Both the position numbers and the translations under genes were made by a program. From positions 3,348,001 to 3,412,000 of the forward strand of contig CAXXKX010000003.1 of the NCBI GenBank assembly GCA_963676655.2: a stretch of 64,000 nucleotides of DNA, read 5' to 3'. The notes below the pieces were generated by a model. The model was not told the origin of the DNA. It did no database searches and saw nothing but the letters and a program-made list of their open reading frames with translations. Origin of the DNA: G963676655 sp963676655. GTDB lineage: Bacteria; Verrucomicrobiota; Lentisphaeria; Victivallales; Victivallaceae. This document shows, in pieces, positions 1 through 8,211 of this stretch (within the stretch, counting starts at the first letter, position 1; each line of letters starts with the position of its first letter).

Positions 1-402
1 TCCAACTTCTGGAAATCTTTCATCCACGCCCGGCTGGCGGTAGCGGTCGGAGATAAAGGCAGCCTGACGTTTTACGGCCGGGCTCCGCTGCAGCATCAAC
101 TCATAGCCGAACATCTGACGGCGGAATACCGGGTCAAAACCGCCGGGCGCGGCCGGGTGGTTGATGAATGGAAAATTCGTCCGCAGCACAACGACAACCA
201 TTTTTTCGACTGCCTGGCGGGCTGTGCCGTTTGCGCTTCGATGCTGGGAGCAACGCTCCCTGAATTCGGAAACGGAACCAAAATGCGCAAAGGTGCAATC
301 AAGCTGTCAAACCGGAGAAGCGGCAGCCGTGAAATCGCAAGCGGCAGAATGTCCGGCGAAAGAATTAAGCTCTCAGAAATGCGCAGAAACAAAAAAAATT
401 AA
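1..402 (+). CDS. Phage terminase large subunit (GpA type), C-terminal part
   Basis: The open frame enters from the left edge and stops at 400-402, giving the last 133 residues. The segment DEWKIRPQHNDNHFFDCLAG followed by CAVCASMLG matches the conserved tail of GpA-family terminases, where a W-(K/R)-I-(R/K)-P...NH-(W/F)-(F/L)-DCL-x-G-CAVAASM block lies near the end of the nuclease domain. The final residues KLSEMRRNKKN look like a natural C-terminus. The large subunit cuts and packages phage DNA into proheads. In related phages the next genes are a small protein and the portal; here they appear only at 9972-11704, about 9.5 kb away. The call on the family is firm, but the catalytic residues lie outside the window. 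Confidence 0.82.
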   Translation, partial: SNFWKSFIHARLAVAVGDKGSLTFYGRAPLQHQLIAEHLTAEYRVKTAGRGRVVDEWKIRPQHNDNHFFDCLAGCAVCASMLGATLPEFGNGTKMRKGAIKLSNRRSGSREIASGRMSGERIKLSEMRRNKKN

Positions 403-422
403 AAAAAATTTTGCAAACGGCA

Positions 423-472
423 TTGACACTGACGATATTTGTCGTTATATTGAAACTAACGATAAATGTCGT
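423..472 (+). promoter_or_regulatory. Sigma70 promoter with two BlaI-type operators
   Basis: A perfect -35 box TTGACA (423-428) and a TATATT -10 box (446-451) are 17 nt apart. Two 14-bp dyads, ACGATATTTGTCGT (432-445) and ACGATAAATGTCGT (459-472), share the symmetric arms ACGA/TCGT. The first fills the -35/-10 spacer and the second covers the expected start of transcription. BlaI-family repressors bind such paired dyads upstream of their own gene, so this is very probably the self-regulated promoter of the gene at 500. Confidence 0.8.
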
Positions 473-499
473 CATTGAATAAAATAAGGACTTTGAAAC

Positions 500-886
500 A
501 TGCGGGAACTCACATTACCTAAACTTACGCCGGCGGAACTGAATGTTATGCAAGCTGTCTGGGATGCCGGGGAGTCGACTGTTACCGAGATTATGAAATC
601 GGTCAATACGGAAAACGAAAAATCGTTGAAACGCACTACCATTCAGGTGCAGGTGCTGAGGCTCGAAGAAAAAGGCTGGCTGACGCACCGCAAAGATGGC
701 AACCGTTTTTTGTTCACTCCTACGGTGCCGAAAGAACAGGCCTCGGCGGATATTGTCCGGGACGTTAAGGAACGGATCTTTGGCGGTTCGTGTGCGGAGC
801 TGATTAAAGCGTTGTTCGATCACGAGGAAATTACTCCCGCGGAAGTACAAAAAATTCAGAAAATGATCGACCAGTACGAGGAATAA
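500..886 (+). CDS. blaI: BlaI/MecI/CopY family transcriptional repressor
   Basis: This 128-residue protein has the usual size and layout of BlaI-family repressors: an N-terminal winged helix (LTPAELNVMQAVW near residue 10, the recognition region around TTIQVQVLRLEEKGWL near residue 50 and the wing HRKDGNRFLF) followed by a helical dimerisation tail. Family members repress their own operon until a partner M56 membrane peptidase leads to their cleavage. The partner gene starts 5 nt downstream, so the two form an operon. AAGGA at 485-489 supports the ATG at 500. The two operators at 432-445 and 459-472 fit autoregulation. The signal sensed is unknown; no beta-lactamase gene is nearby. Confidence 0.88.
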   Translation: MRELTLPKLTPAELNVMQAVWDAGESTVTEIMKSVNTENEKSLKRTTIQVQVLRLEEKGWLTHRKDGNRFLFTPTVPKEQASADIVRDVKERIFGGSCAELIKALFDHEEITPAEVQKIQKMIDQYEE

Positions 887-891
887 AAATC

Positions 892-3800
892 ATGGATATT
901 CTGCAGAAATACTTAACTCTTTCGGAGGCCGGTTTTTCTCTGACGCTGCTTATCCAATTAGGGGTAATGTCAGTATTCGGCCTGCTCGCGGTAAAAACCG
1001 TTTCCCGGCAGTCCGCGCCTTTGCGCAGCCTGTTTTCACTGACGGTCATGGCTTCTTTGGCATTGGTGCTTGCCGTCTCGACGGCGTTCCATTTCTCCAA
1101 TGTTTCATGGTGCAAAACGGAAAAGACCGTTGTTGCGAGAGAACTTGGCGTTCCATCTTCCGCAACGGTTGTATCGGCGGCTCAGGAAGTGAATACTTCG
1201 AATATTCCAGCGACAAATCATGAATCGATGCCGCATGAATCCACCTTCGAAATCAACTGGGGAAAGGTGTCCATGGGAGTCGGTGCTATATGGCTGATCG
1301 GCTCGGCTGTCGCGTTATTGAAACTCCTTTACGGACTGGTTTTCCTGAACGGTTTTAAATATGGATTGACCTCCGTGGACGATCCGCATTTCAATACCAT
1401 TTTGAAAACTGTCGCGGCGAGATTAGAAAAGAACAAAATCCCGAAACTGCATACTTCGCCCCGTGTTGAATCGCCGATAACCATCGGGATTTCAAACCCG
1501 ATCGTCATTATCCCGGAAAGATTGCTGGGCAAACTTAACGACAACGAAATGAAAAGCATCCTGCTTCATGAACTCGCGCACATTTACAACCGCGACCATC
1601 TGGCGGGAATTTTCAAACGCATTATTATTGCGGCCAACTGGTGGAATCCACTGGTTTACATAATCAGCGCTGAGCATTCCGCGGCGCGGGAAGAAGTTTC
1701 CGACAATCATGTTTTACTGGAACTTCGTCCCCGAGCCTATTCGGAATGTCTGGCCGGACTCGCGGAGAAGACCTGCCTGATCAACAGGTTTCCCGCGGCT
1801 GCAGGAATGGCGGGTAAACATTCCCGTCTGGAGCAAAGAGTAAAAAACATTCTATCAAAAAACAGGAAATTGATAATGAAAACAGCTAAACGGGTAAAGA
1901 CGGCGACAGTTCTCGCCTGCATTGTCGCGGTGGTTTCTGTCGCCGGGATGCAGTACGCGTCGGCCCAACCTCAGAAAAAAGATTCGGAAACTATAAAAAG
2001 TGGAAATCTGAACATTTCAGAAAAAGCTTTTACTGTCTATCTGGAGTTTTTACGCAAATGCGCAAAACAGGGAAAAATCAGTGCCCCGGACAAAGAGACA
2101 TTAAAAAAGAGCGGCATAACCGAAAATGAATGGCAACAGTTCGGAAAAGTCTTAGCCTTTTATCAGATGTCCCGAAACAGCAGAGCTTTCAAATATCCAG
2201 ATGACTGCAAGCCTACGCCTGAAACAAAGGCGCTGCTTGACAAATACGGCTCTGAAATAAGCAAAATAATAGATAAGCTTCGAGTCATTGAAACAGATCG
2301 CAGCAACATAGTTAATCTCAAACAAATAGGTATGGCATTACTTTCCTATGCCCATGACCATGACGGAAAATTACCCGGCAGTCTGGCTGATCTCGTTAAA
2401 AGCAAATTCGCCAGCATAAATATCTTTCAATATCCGTCCTCAAGAACTCCAGTAACTATTGAGCTGCTTGAACAAAACAAGGCGGATTATGTCTATCTGG
2501 GCAATGGTCAGGAATTGAAAGAGATTAAAATTCCATCGGCAACCCCCATTGTGATAACTAGGCCGGGCCTTTTGAAAAACAATCGCACCATTGCCCTCTA
2601 TGCGGACGGACATGTGGCAGATGGGGCGACAAAAGCAAATAAAAATGTCCATAACGAAACAGCAATGAAAGGCCCTAAACCATTCTTCGGCTTAATGGAC
2701 GGTTCGGGCACAACGACTATCGATCTTTCGGAAAACGAGATAAAGACCTATTTAAAGATAATGCCTTTATTGCACGATGGGAAAACTTCTCCTCAGTTGC
2801 TCGTGAAGGAATTCGGATTTAAAAACAGCCGGGAAATGGATATGCTGATCGTGAAAGTTATAAAAGCTTTTTCACGCTATTCTTTAGAAAATGGAACTCT
2901 TACAAATCCGAAGGCATTGAGTTCTATCAAAAATATCCGAATAAGTTCAAAGACAAAATCCTTGCTGAAAAAATATGAAAACGTTAATCGTATGCCACCC
3001 AAGGCTGTTCCGGAATCCTCTCGTTTGACCGAGGCGGTAAAGAAAGAGTTTACTTTCGGGTTTGAACGCGCCACCAGCGGCAAGCTTGTTTTTAAATGCG
3101 GAATAAACCGCTCCCGGATAAATTTAGCGGTTAACGTTTACGGTAAACGCGAAAACGCCAGCGATAAATGGGATGCCATTGCGCCTTTTATTAGCCGCGC
3201 CTATCTTCCTGGCAGTGTTCGCATTTCCGGCGGCGCTTTTCTTGATAGCCTGCCTGAGGGAAAACACCGTTTTAAATTTAAATTCGTTCCCAGTTTAAAG
3301 GTTGCCATGGCTTCCAAAACCCACTTGGTCAGCTACTATGGCGGCACGGTTGAAACTGACTGGCTAACATTGAATGTCCCATCAAAACCAAAACGTGATT
3401 CACGACACGCTCAGTTGATTCATAACGCAAAGGCTGATCGTTTCAAGGTTTCCGGGGAAAAGATGATTCTTTCCGGTAACGCCTATATTCCTTATGGCAA
3501 ATTTACTGTTTACGCAAATAACGCGATTGTTGATTATAAAAACAAAGATATCAACGCTTCCGGAAATGTGCGTTTACACGCCTTTGATGAAAAACTGAAA
3601 AAAAGCAATATATTCAAGGCGAAAAGCGTGACCGGCAATCTTGCCTCCGGCTATTTTAAATTCACCGATTTTATCGGCAATCGCGGAAATTCCACCGTGA
3701 AAGCCAAGTCATGTACCCTAACTCCAGACGGAAAAATCACTGTTGAAACCGGTTCGCAGAAAAATCCTGATGCAATTAACAAGGTTTCAGACGTTTACGT

Positions 3801-4092
3801 GGTAATTGAGCCGAAATTGGGAAGGATACGCTTGAATAATACCGTTCCGAATACAAAACTGGCCGATGCGACATTAAGGACTTCTGATGGCGGCTTTTTC
3901 AAGGTGTCGGATATTTCCGTTAAAAACAAAGATGCTAATCGTGAATTCACTTTCAAGTTGGTGTACAACCTGAAGAAGAAGCCTGGTCAGTTGAACCAGA
4001 CGATTGCTGTAAAATATTCGGAACTACCCAAAAAATGTCTGCAGGCAGGCAAATGGTCTATCTGGGTAAAACGGGGAAATCAGTTAAAATAA
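892..4092 (+). CDS. M56 (BlaR1-like) membrane metallopeptidase with long periplasmic extension
   Basis: The protein has 1066 residues. The N-terminal third is an M56 peptidase: transmembrane segments near residues 17-35, 45-68 and 130-152, then LLHELAHIYNRDH (zinc motif HELAH near residue 225). A further hydrophobic segment lies near 335-355 (TATVLACIVAVVSVAG). The rest is unusual for BlaR1: no penicillin-binding domain is seen. Instead there are a prepilin-like stretch (about 467-583: NLKQIGMALLSYA ... ALYADGHV) and an OstA/LptA-like beta repeat (about 843-965: KADRFKVSGEKMILSGNAYI). It forms an operon with the repressor at 500. The C-terminus may be truncated by a frameshift around 4070-4080, because the next frame continues with a plausible ending (KSVKIKVDAKIPKGYSYPVN) up to the terminator. 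M56 membership is firm; the extension roles are inference. Confidence 0.85.
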   Translation: MDILQKYLTLSEAGFSLTLLIQLGVMSVFGLLAVKTVSRQSAPLRSLFSLTVMASLALVLAVSTAFHFSNVSWCKTEKTVVARELGVPSSATVVSAAQEVNTSNIPATNHESMPHESTFEINWGKVSMGVGAIWLIGSAVALLKLLYGLVFLNGFKYGLTSVDDPHFNTILKTVAARLEKNKIPKLHTSPRVESPITIGISNPIVIIPERLLGKLNDNEMKSILLHELAHIYNRDHLAGIFKRIIIAANWWNPLVYIISAEHSAAREEVSDNHVLLELRPRAYSECLAGLAEKTCLINRFPAAAGMAGKHSRLEQRVKNILSKNRKLIMKTAKRVKTATVLACIVAVVSVAGMQYASAQPQKKDSETIKSGNLNISEKAFTVYLEFLRKCAKQGKISAPDKETLKKSGITENEWQQFGKVLAFYQMSRNSRAFKYPDDCKPTPETKALLDKYGSEISKIIDKLRVIETDRSNIVNLKQIGMALLSYAHDHDGKLPGSLADLVKSKFASINIFQYPSSRTPVTIELLEQNKADYVYLGNGQELKEIKIPSATPIVITRPGLLKNNRTIALYADGHVADGATKANKNVHNETAMKGPKPFFGLMDGSGTTTIDLSENEIKTYLKIMPLLHDGKTSPQLLVKEFGFKNSREMDMLIVKVIKAFSRYSLENGTLTNPKALSSIKNIRISSKTKSLLKKYENVNRMPPKAVPESSRLTEAVKKEFTFGFERATSGKLVFKCGINRSRINLAVNVYGKRENASDKWDAIAPFISRAYLPGSVRISGGAFLDSLPEGKHRFKFKFVPSLKVAMASKTHLVSYYGGTVETDWLTLNVPSKPKRDSRHAQLIHNAKADRFKVSGEKMILSGNAYIPYGKFTVYANNAIVDYKNKDINASGNVRLHAFDEKLKKSNIFKAKSVTGNLASGYFKFTDFIGNRGNSTVKAKSCTLTPDGKITVETGSQKNPDAINKVSDVYVVIEPKLGRIRLNNTVPNTKLADATLRTSDGGFFKVSDISVKNKDANREFTFKLVYNLKKKPGQLNQTIAVKYSELPKKCLQAGKWSIWVKRGNQLK

Positions 4093-4171
4093 AGGTTGAC
4101 GCAAAAATTCCAAAAGGCTATTCATATCCGGTAAACCACTTAAAATTTACCGCAAAAACAGATACAGAAAC

Positions 4172-4209
4172 GGCATTTCCCGATGACAAACCGGGAAATG
4201 CCATTTTTT
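4172..4209 (+). terminator. Rho-independent terminator
   Basis: Perfect 11-bp stem GGCATTTCCCG / CGGGAAATGCC with a 9-nt loop, followed by ATTTTTT. It lies 80 nt after the stop of the M56 gene and just before the convergent gene ending at 4226. Confidence 0.88.
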
Positions 4210-4225
4210 GCTCTTAACCTGTATT

Positions 4226-6592
4226 TCAAGGATTTTTTACTGGTTCGACTTTTCTGTTTGACTGCCAATATCCTCTCTTTCTGAAAGCGTGAATTTTAAA
4301 TCTTTCGCCCCAGCGGGTGGGAGCTGAATAAAATTCGATGTTATTATCATCAAGAACCTTAAGTTCAAATTCAGAAGGAGAACCCGGTTCCTGGTCCGGC
4401 ATGAGAAACAGGATCTTCGCTTCAGGGGTTTTTGCCCTAATATAATCGTAACTGCCGCCATGTTCAGAGGTAAAATTCGCCAGTTTGTCCATGGATTCCG
4501 GAAGCTGTTTGTTTTTACGGACATAATAGTTTAACATATAAGGGAATAATGTCATACGATAGCGAAGCTGTTCCATGTACAAGTCGCGCTCCGGCATTTC
4601 CGCCATCTCTTTGAATTTGGCAAGATAAGGGGTCAGGCTTTCAAGCTTCAGAGCCGGATCGATATCCTGCGCGGAATCCTTGAATTTAAGCAGCTCTTTA
4701 TAGGCCTTGCGGTAATTGCTGCCTGCGTCAGATAATTTATTAGCGCAGGAGGCTTTCAAGCCCGCCAGATAGAGTTTGAAAACCGGCTTCAATGCAGCAA
4801 CGATTGCGTCATAATCCGCATCCTCGGGGAAATCCGGTTTTATATCTTTAACTTTTGCCGGATCACTTGACAGATCAACTTCTTTTATAGACAGCCCGCT
4901 GAAAATGATGAGCTTCTTGTTGTCTGTCCATTTCAGGTTACCCTTTCCGGAACATATTTTCCGGTCATTTTTTGTGTCCAGATCAATAATATGCAGTTCG
5001 TTATTTATACCGTTCAAATATGCCAGTTGTTTTCCATTGGGAGAAAAGACCGGCTTGACTGCGCCGCCTTTTTCTTCAAAACTCAATTTTTCCGGCTTGC
5101 CGCCCGGGTAAGAGACAACAAAAATATTGCCGGATACCGGTATCCCTTCAATCCAGCGGCCGCCTTTGGTAAACGCACCGGAGTAGGCCAGTTGTTTCCC
5201 GTCAGGAGAAAACGCAACCCCGCATCCCTTATAACCGGTATCAAACACTTTTCCGGAATTTACATTGATGGAAACAATCTGGTGTCTTGTGGTATAGCCT
5301 TCTCCTTTGGAAATGAAGATTTCGGATGAGTCCGGGGACCATGCCGGAGTGGTTTTGAAGGCTCCGTCATAAAACTTTTTGATTGACATTGTGCCGAAGT
5401 CCAGAACGTAAAGTCCGGAAATGATTTTACCGGCTTTATTTTCGTGTCCGAGAAAGGCTAGTTTCGTTCCATCCGGAGACAATGCCGGATACCACGGGGA
5501 ATATTTTGCAATATCCGTGAGATCAAGCAAATCTCCTTTGCTGGTGACGATCATCAACTGTTGACCCAAAATGGCATTACCGCTGTTTGCACTGATGGAG
5601 TCAAGGCTTCCTATTAATACGCTACCCAGTGAAATCAAAGTTCCACTGCTGGTTTGGATTGTCGGACGCGCGCGGCCAATAAAATCCGCTACCTTTTCAG
5701 CATTTCCTGAAGCGGGATCAAATCTGTACAATGATCTCAAAAGACCATTTTGTGAAATGGGGCTGAGCCAGATATGCGAAGATTTCCGGTAGTTGGCGTT
5801 GATTACCGAATCCATAAACTTGCGCGCCTTGACCGGAGAAACCTTAACAGTTCCTGACGAGATGTTCGCGATTGAACCTGACTCGACCATCGTCTCGGTC
5901 GCGCTTACGGGATTTACTGCCACCGCTCCGGTTAAGACCGTAAGCACAGTGAGAGCGGCGGTTTTATTCTTTCTTTTCATTTTATTTTTCTCCATTTTCT
6001 TGTTTGAGTCACCGAATACTTTCGCTTCAAATTTTGTGCCTATGACTTTCAGAAGCGCACTCGGGGTTTTGACGGAAAACAGCTTTGCTTTATCGGGAGA
6101 AACCTTGGCCAGAATACTTCCGCGATGGAGGGAAAACGTGCACATTTTCCCGCCGCGGGGCGCCGTGTATTCAAGCTGCGAGTTCCTGCCGACAGAAACA
6201 AAACTGTCGTCCGCCGTTTTTATACTTATACCCGCATCGGGACCTGTGATCAGCATGTCCCCGACCGCGAGTTCAGTATCCTTGGTAATCTTACCGATTT
6301 TACCGTCAGCTCTGCTTATTCGACAATAATTCCAGCAGCCAACGACCTTCGCCGTTGAAGGATTGCTCAAGGGAAATATAAAGAACAACGACACGGTAAT
6401 AATGACGGAAGCCGCCAGCGCGAAATACCATAAGCGGCGAGAGAAAGCGATACCGGAAGAAGGTTTTGTTTTCTTCTCATCCAGTTTTGCAAACATGTCC
6501 TCAAGGATGCGTTTTTTCGAATCCGGATTTAATCCAACGTATTTATTCATTATTTCCTCCGGAAATTTATCGGGAGTTCGTTTGCTGTTCAT
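4226..6592 (-). CDS. FecR-like anti-sigma protein fused to a TolB-type beta-propeller
   Basis: The 788-residue protein starts with a short cytoplasmic part, one membrane segment (about residues 50-72, LWYFALAASVIITVSLFFIF) and a FecR domain (about 85-270; RADGKIGKITKDTELAVGDM, FSVKTPSALLKVIGTKFEAK, VESGSIANISSG). This is followed by WD40/PD40 repeats typical of TolB propellers (SPDGTKLAF, SPDSSEIFI, SPDGKQLAY, SPNGKQLAY, about residues 370-515) and a C-terminal prepilin-like tail. An odd Lys/Asn/Met-rich insert (KKMEKNKMKRKNK) interrupts the FecR domain. The start overlaps the stop of the ECF sigma gene by four bases (6589-6592), so the pair is co-translated. Likely role: membrane anti-sigma or signal-sensing partner of that sigma factor. 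Confidence 0.8.
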   Translation of the reverse strand: MNSKRTPDKFPEEIMNKYVGLNPDSKKRILEDMFAKLDEKKTKPSSGIAFSRRLWYFALAASVIITVSLFFIFPLSNPSTAKVVGCWNYCRISRADGKIGKITKDTELAVGDMLITGPDAGISIKTADDSFVSVGRNSQLEYTAPRGGKMCTFSLHRGSILAKVSPDKAKLFSVKTPSALLKVIGTKFEAKVFGDSNKKMEKNKMKRKNKTAALTVLTVLTGAVAVNPVSATETMVESGSIANISSGTVKVSPVKARKFMDSVINANYRKSSHIWLSPISQNGLLRSLYRFDPASGNAEKVADFIGRARPTIQTSSGTLISLGSVLIGSLDSISANSGNAILGQQLMIVTSKGDLLDLTDIAKYSPWYPALSPDGTKLAFLGHENKAGKIISGLYVLDFGTMSIKKFYDGAFKTTPAWSPDSSEIFISKGEGYTTRHQIVSINVNSGKVFDTGYKGCGVAFSPDGKQLAYSGAFTKGGRWIEGIPVSGNIFVVSYPGGKPEKLSFEEKGGAVKPVFSPNGKQLAYLNGINNELHIIDLDTKNDRKICSGKGNLKWTDNKKLIIFSGLSIKEVDLSSDPAKVKDIKPDFPEDADYDAIVAALKPVFKLYLAGLKASCANKLSDAGSNYRKAYKELLKFKDSAQDIDPALKLESLTPYLAKFKEMAEMPERDLYMEQLRYRMTLFPYMLNYYVRKNKQLPESMDKLANFTSEHGGSYDYIRAKTPEAKILFLMPDQEPGSPSEFELKVLDDNNIEFYSAPTRWGERFKIHAFRKRGYWQSNRKVEPVKNP

Positions 6593-7143
6593 TCTGCACC
6601 CCCTTTCCAGCGCGTGGCGTAAAGTTTTTTGAATGCTTCCCGGCCTCGGGAAAGCAGTGATTCCACAGATTTCAGCGAGCGTTCCATTTTCAAGGCTATA
6701 TCATTTACGGAAAGCCCTTCACAGTATTTATATAAAAGAGCCCGGCTTTGGGATTCCGGGATATCGGAAAGTATCCCGTCAACCAGCATGTTTTCGAAGT
6801 CCATATCAATATCCGTTTCCGCTTCTGCGATAATTTTTCCAGTTACGGTCTCATCCAGGGGGACCGTATAGTCCATAACGCGGTCTTTCCGGCGGAATTG
6901 TTCGAGAATTTTGACTCTGGCAATCCCGAAAAGCCAATTCGAGAGTTTGTCTTCGTTCCCGGAAAAGGTTTCGATCCTATCAATTGCCGTCAGAAACACC
7001 TTCTGGGTGATTTCTTCCGCGACGTAAACGTTATTGTCGCAACGCGCATAAACGTATCTGTATATCCGATCCGCGTTATGCTTATAAAGTTCTGCCCAGG
7101 CGTCTTTATCATTATTTTTTAGTCTTTCAAATACACCGGTCAT
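6589..7143 (-). CDS. ECF (sigma-70 family) RNA polymerase sigma factor
   Basis: The 184-residue protein has region 2 (AWAELYKHNADRIYRYVYAR ... VYVAEEITQKVFLTAI ... WLFGIARVKILEQFRRK) and region 4 (LSDIPESQSRALLYKYCEGL, VNDIALKMERSLKSVESLLSRGREAFKK), the two-domain layout of extracytoplasmic-function sigma factors. It directs RNA polymerase to a small target set when its anti-sigma partner is inactivated; the partner is almost certainly the FecR-type protein whose start overlaps its stop. It is divergent from another ECF gene at 7310 across a 166-nt gap (7144-7309) that must hold both promoters. Confidence 0.9.
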   Translation of the reverse strand: MTGVFERLKNNDKDAWAELYKHNADRIYRYVYARCDNNVYVAEEITQKVFLTAIDRIETFSGNEDKLSNWLFGIARVKILEQFRRKDRVMDYTVPLDETVTGKIIAEAETDIDMDFENMLVDGILSDIPESQSRALLYKYCEGLSVNDIALKMERSLKSVESLLSRGREAFKKLYATRWKGGAE

Positions 7144-7309
7144 TTTGTATCCATCTCAAATGATCATCTGTTTCTACTATTATAGTGCGTTTTCTGAGCT
7201 AAATCCTTCGGTACATTCTAAAAAAAGTTTGCTTTTTTTCTTTTTGGGTTAAAATAATTTATAAGAATACCAGGTCATATATTATAAAAAGGCAATCAAG
7301 AAAGATTTA

Positions 7310-7840
7310 ATGAATAATATTGTTCCGGAAATAAAGCGCTTAATAGGCAAAAACAATCCGCTGGCATTGGAGTTGATATATAAATTTGCCGGTCGGGAGC
7401 TTTATATGTATTTGCTTGGGATTACAGGAGCGCAACCCGATGCAGAGGATTTATTGAGCGATCTATTTGTACGGATTGCGGAAAGAAAGGAAAGTCTGTT
7501 AAAAGCTGATAATTTGAAGGCGTACCTTTATCGAATGGCGGCCAATATGGCCTATGACAGGATAAAAAGACGAAAAAAACATGAAGCAATGCTTAATGAT
7601 TATTCACTGATTCTGGAAGCAAAGAATGAAGAGGCATTGTCAAAAGAAGAAATCACGGAACTTCATTCGATCCTGAATTGTCTGCCGGCGGAACAGAAAG
7701 AGGTTGTCATTTTGAAAAACTTTATGGAAAAGACTTTTAACGAGATTGCTGAAATTACAAACGTTTCAATTAACACAGCGATAAGTAGACATCGCTATGC
7801 CCTGAAAAAATTGAAAGACATCCTGGAGAACAAACAATGA
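7310..7840 (+). CDS. ECF sigma factor (second, divergent copy)
   Basis: This 176-residue protein has sigma region 2 (LALELIYKFAGRELYMYLLG ... DAEDLLSDLFVRIAER ... LKAYLYRMAANMAYDRIKRR) and region 4 (LNCLPAEQKEVVILKNFMEK, FNEIAEITNVSINTAISRHR). It differs clearly from the sigma factor at 6589, so it is not a recent duplicate. It heads a three-gene operon in which each stop overlaps the next start by four bases (7837-7840 and 8208-8211). The likely role is transcription of a specific regulon controlled by the membrane protein encoded next. Confidence 0.9.
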   Translation: MNNIVPEIKRLIGKNNPLALELIYKFAGRELYMYLLGITGAQPDAEDLLSDLFVRIAERKESLLKADNLKAYLYRMAANMAYDRIKRRKKHEAMLNDYSLILEAKNEEALSKEEITELHSILNCLPAEQKEVVILKNFMEKTFNEIAEITNVSINTAISRHRYALKKLKDILENKQ

Positions 7841-8211
7841 ATAGAGATATCAATAAATATCTGGACAAATTCAAGTTGATAGAACCGCCTCCGGAACTTG
7901 AACGGAATATTATTTTAAACGCCGTAAATTCCTGGAATACTCAGGAAGATGATCCTCAAATCCCCGGAGGCCTGAAGCTGACATTGAAGATATTTTTCCC
8001 GGCTGCGGCAGTTGTTCTTATAGGCATTTTGTTCCTTAATTCGATTTTCTCACCATTGCCGAAAATCAATAATAAGCATGCTCCCGAAATAAAACAGCTT
8101 GTTGCACTCGGAATTTCAAAGGATAAAGCAGAAATAATGATGATTATAGAAACAAATAAAAAAAGCAAATCCATATCATACAAAAAATATTTACAGGAGA
8201 ATCAACCATGA
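7837..8211 (+). CDS. Small single-pass membrane protein, probable anti-sigma factor
   Basis: 124 residues: a cytoplasmic N-terminal half (about 45 residues), one hydrophobic segment near residues 48-70 (LTLKIFFPAAAVVLIGILFL) and a short outer tail. Size, topology and the ATGA overlap with the sigma gene at 7310 are those of a one-pass anti-sigma factor. No HCC zinc motif is visible, so the exact family is not recognised. The functional call rests on context. Confidence 0.6.
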   Translation: MNRDINKYLDKFKLIEPPPELERNIILNAVNSWNTQEDDPQIPGGLKLTLKIFFPAAAVVLIGILFLNSIFSPLPKINNKHAPEIKQLVALGISKDKAEIMMIIETNKKSKSISYKKYLQENQP

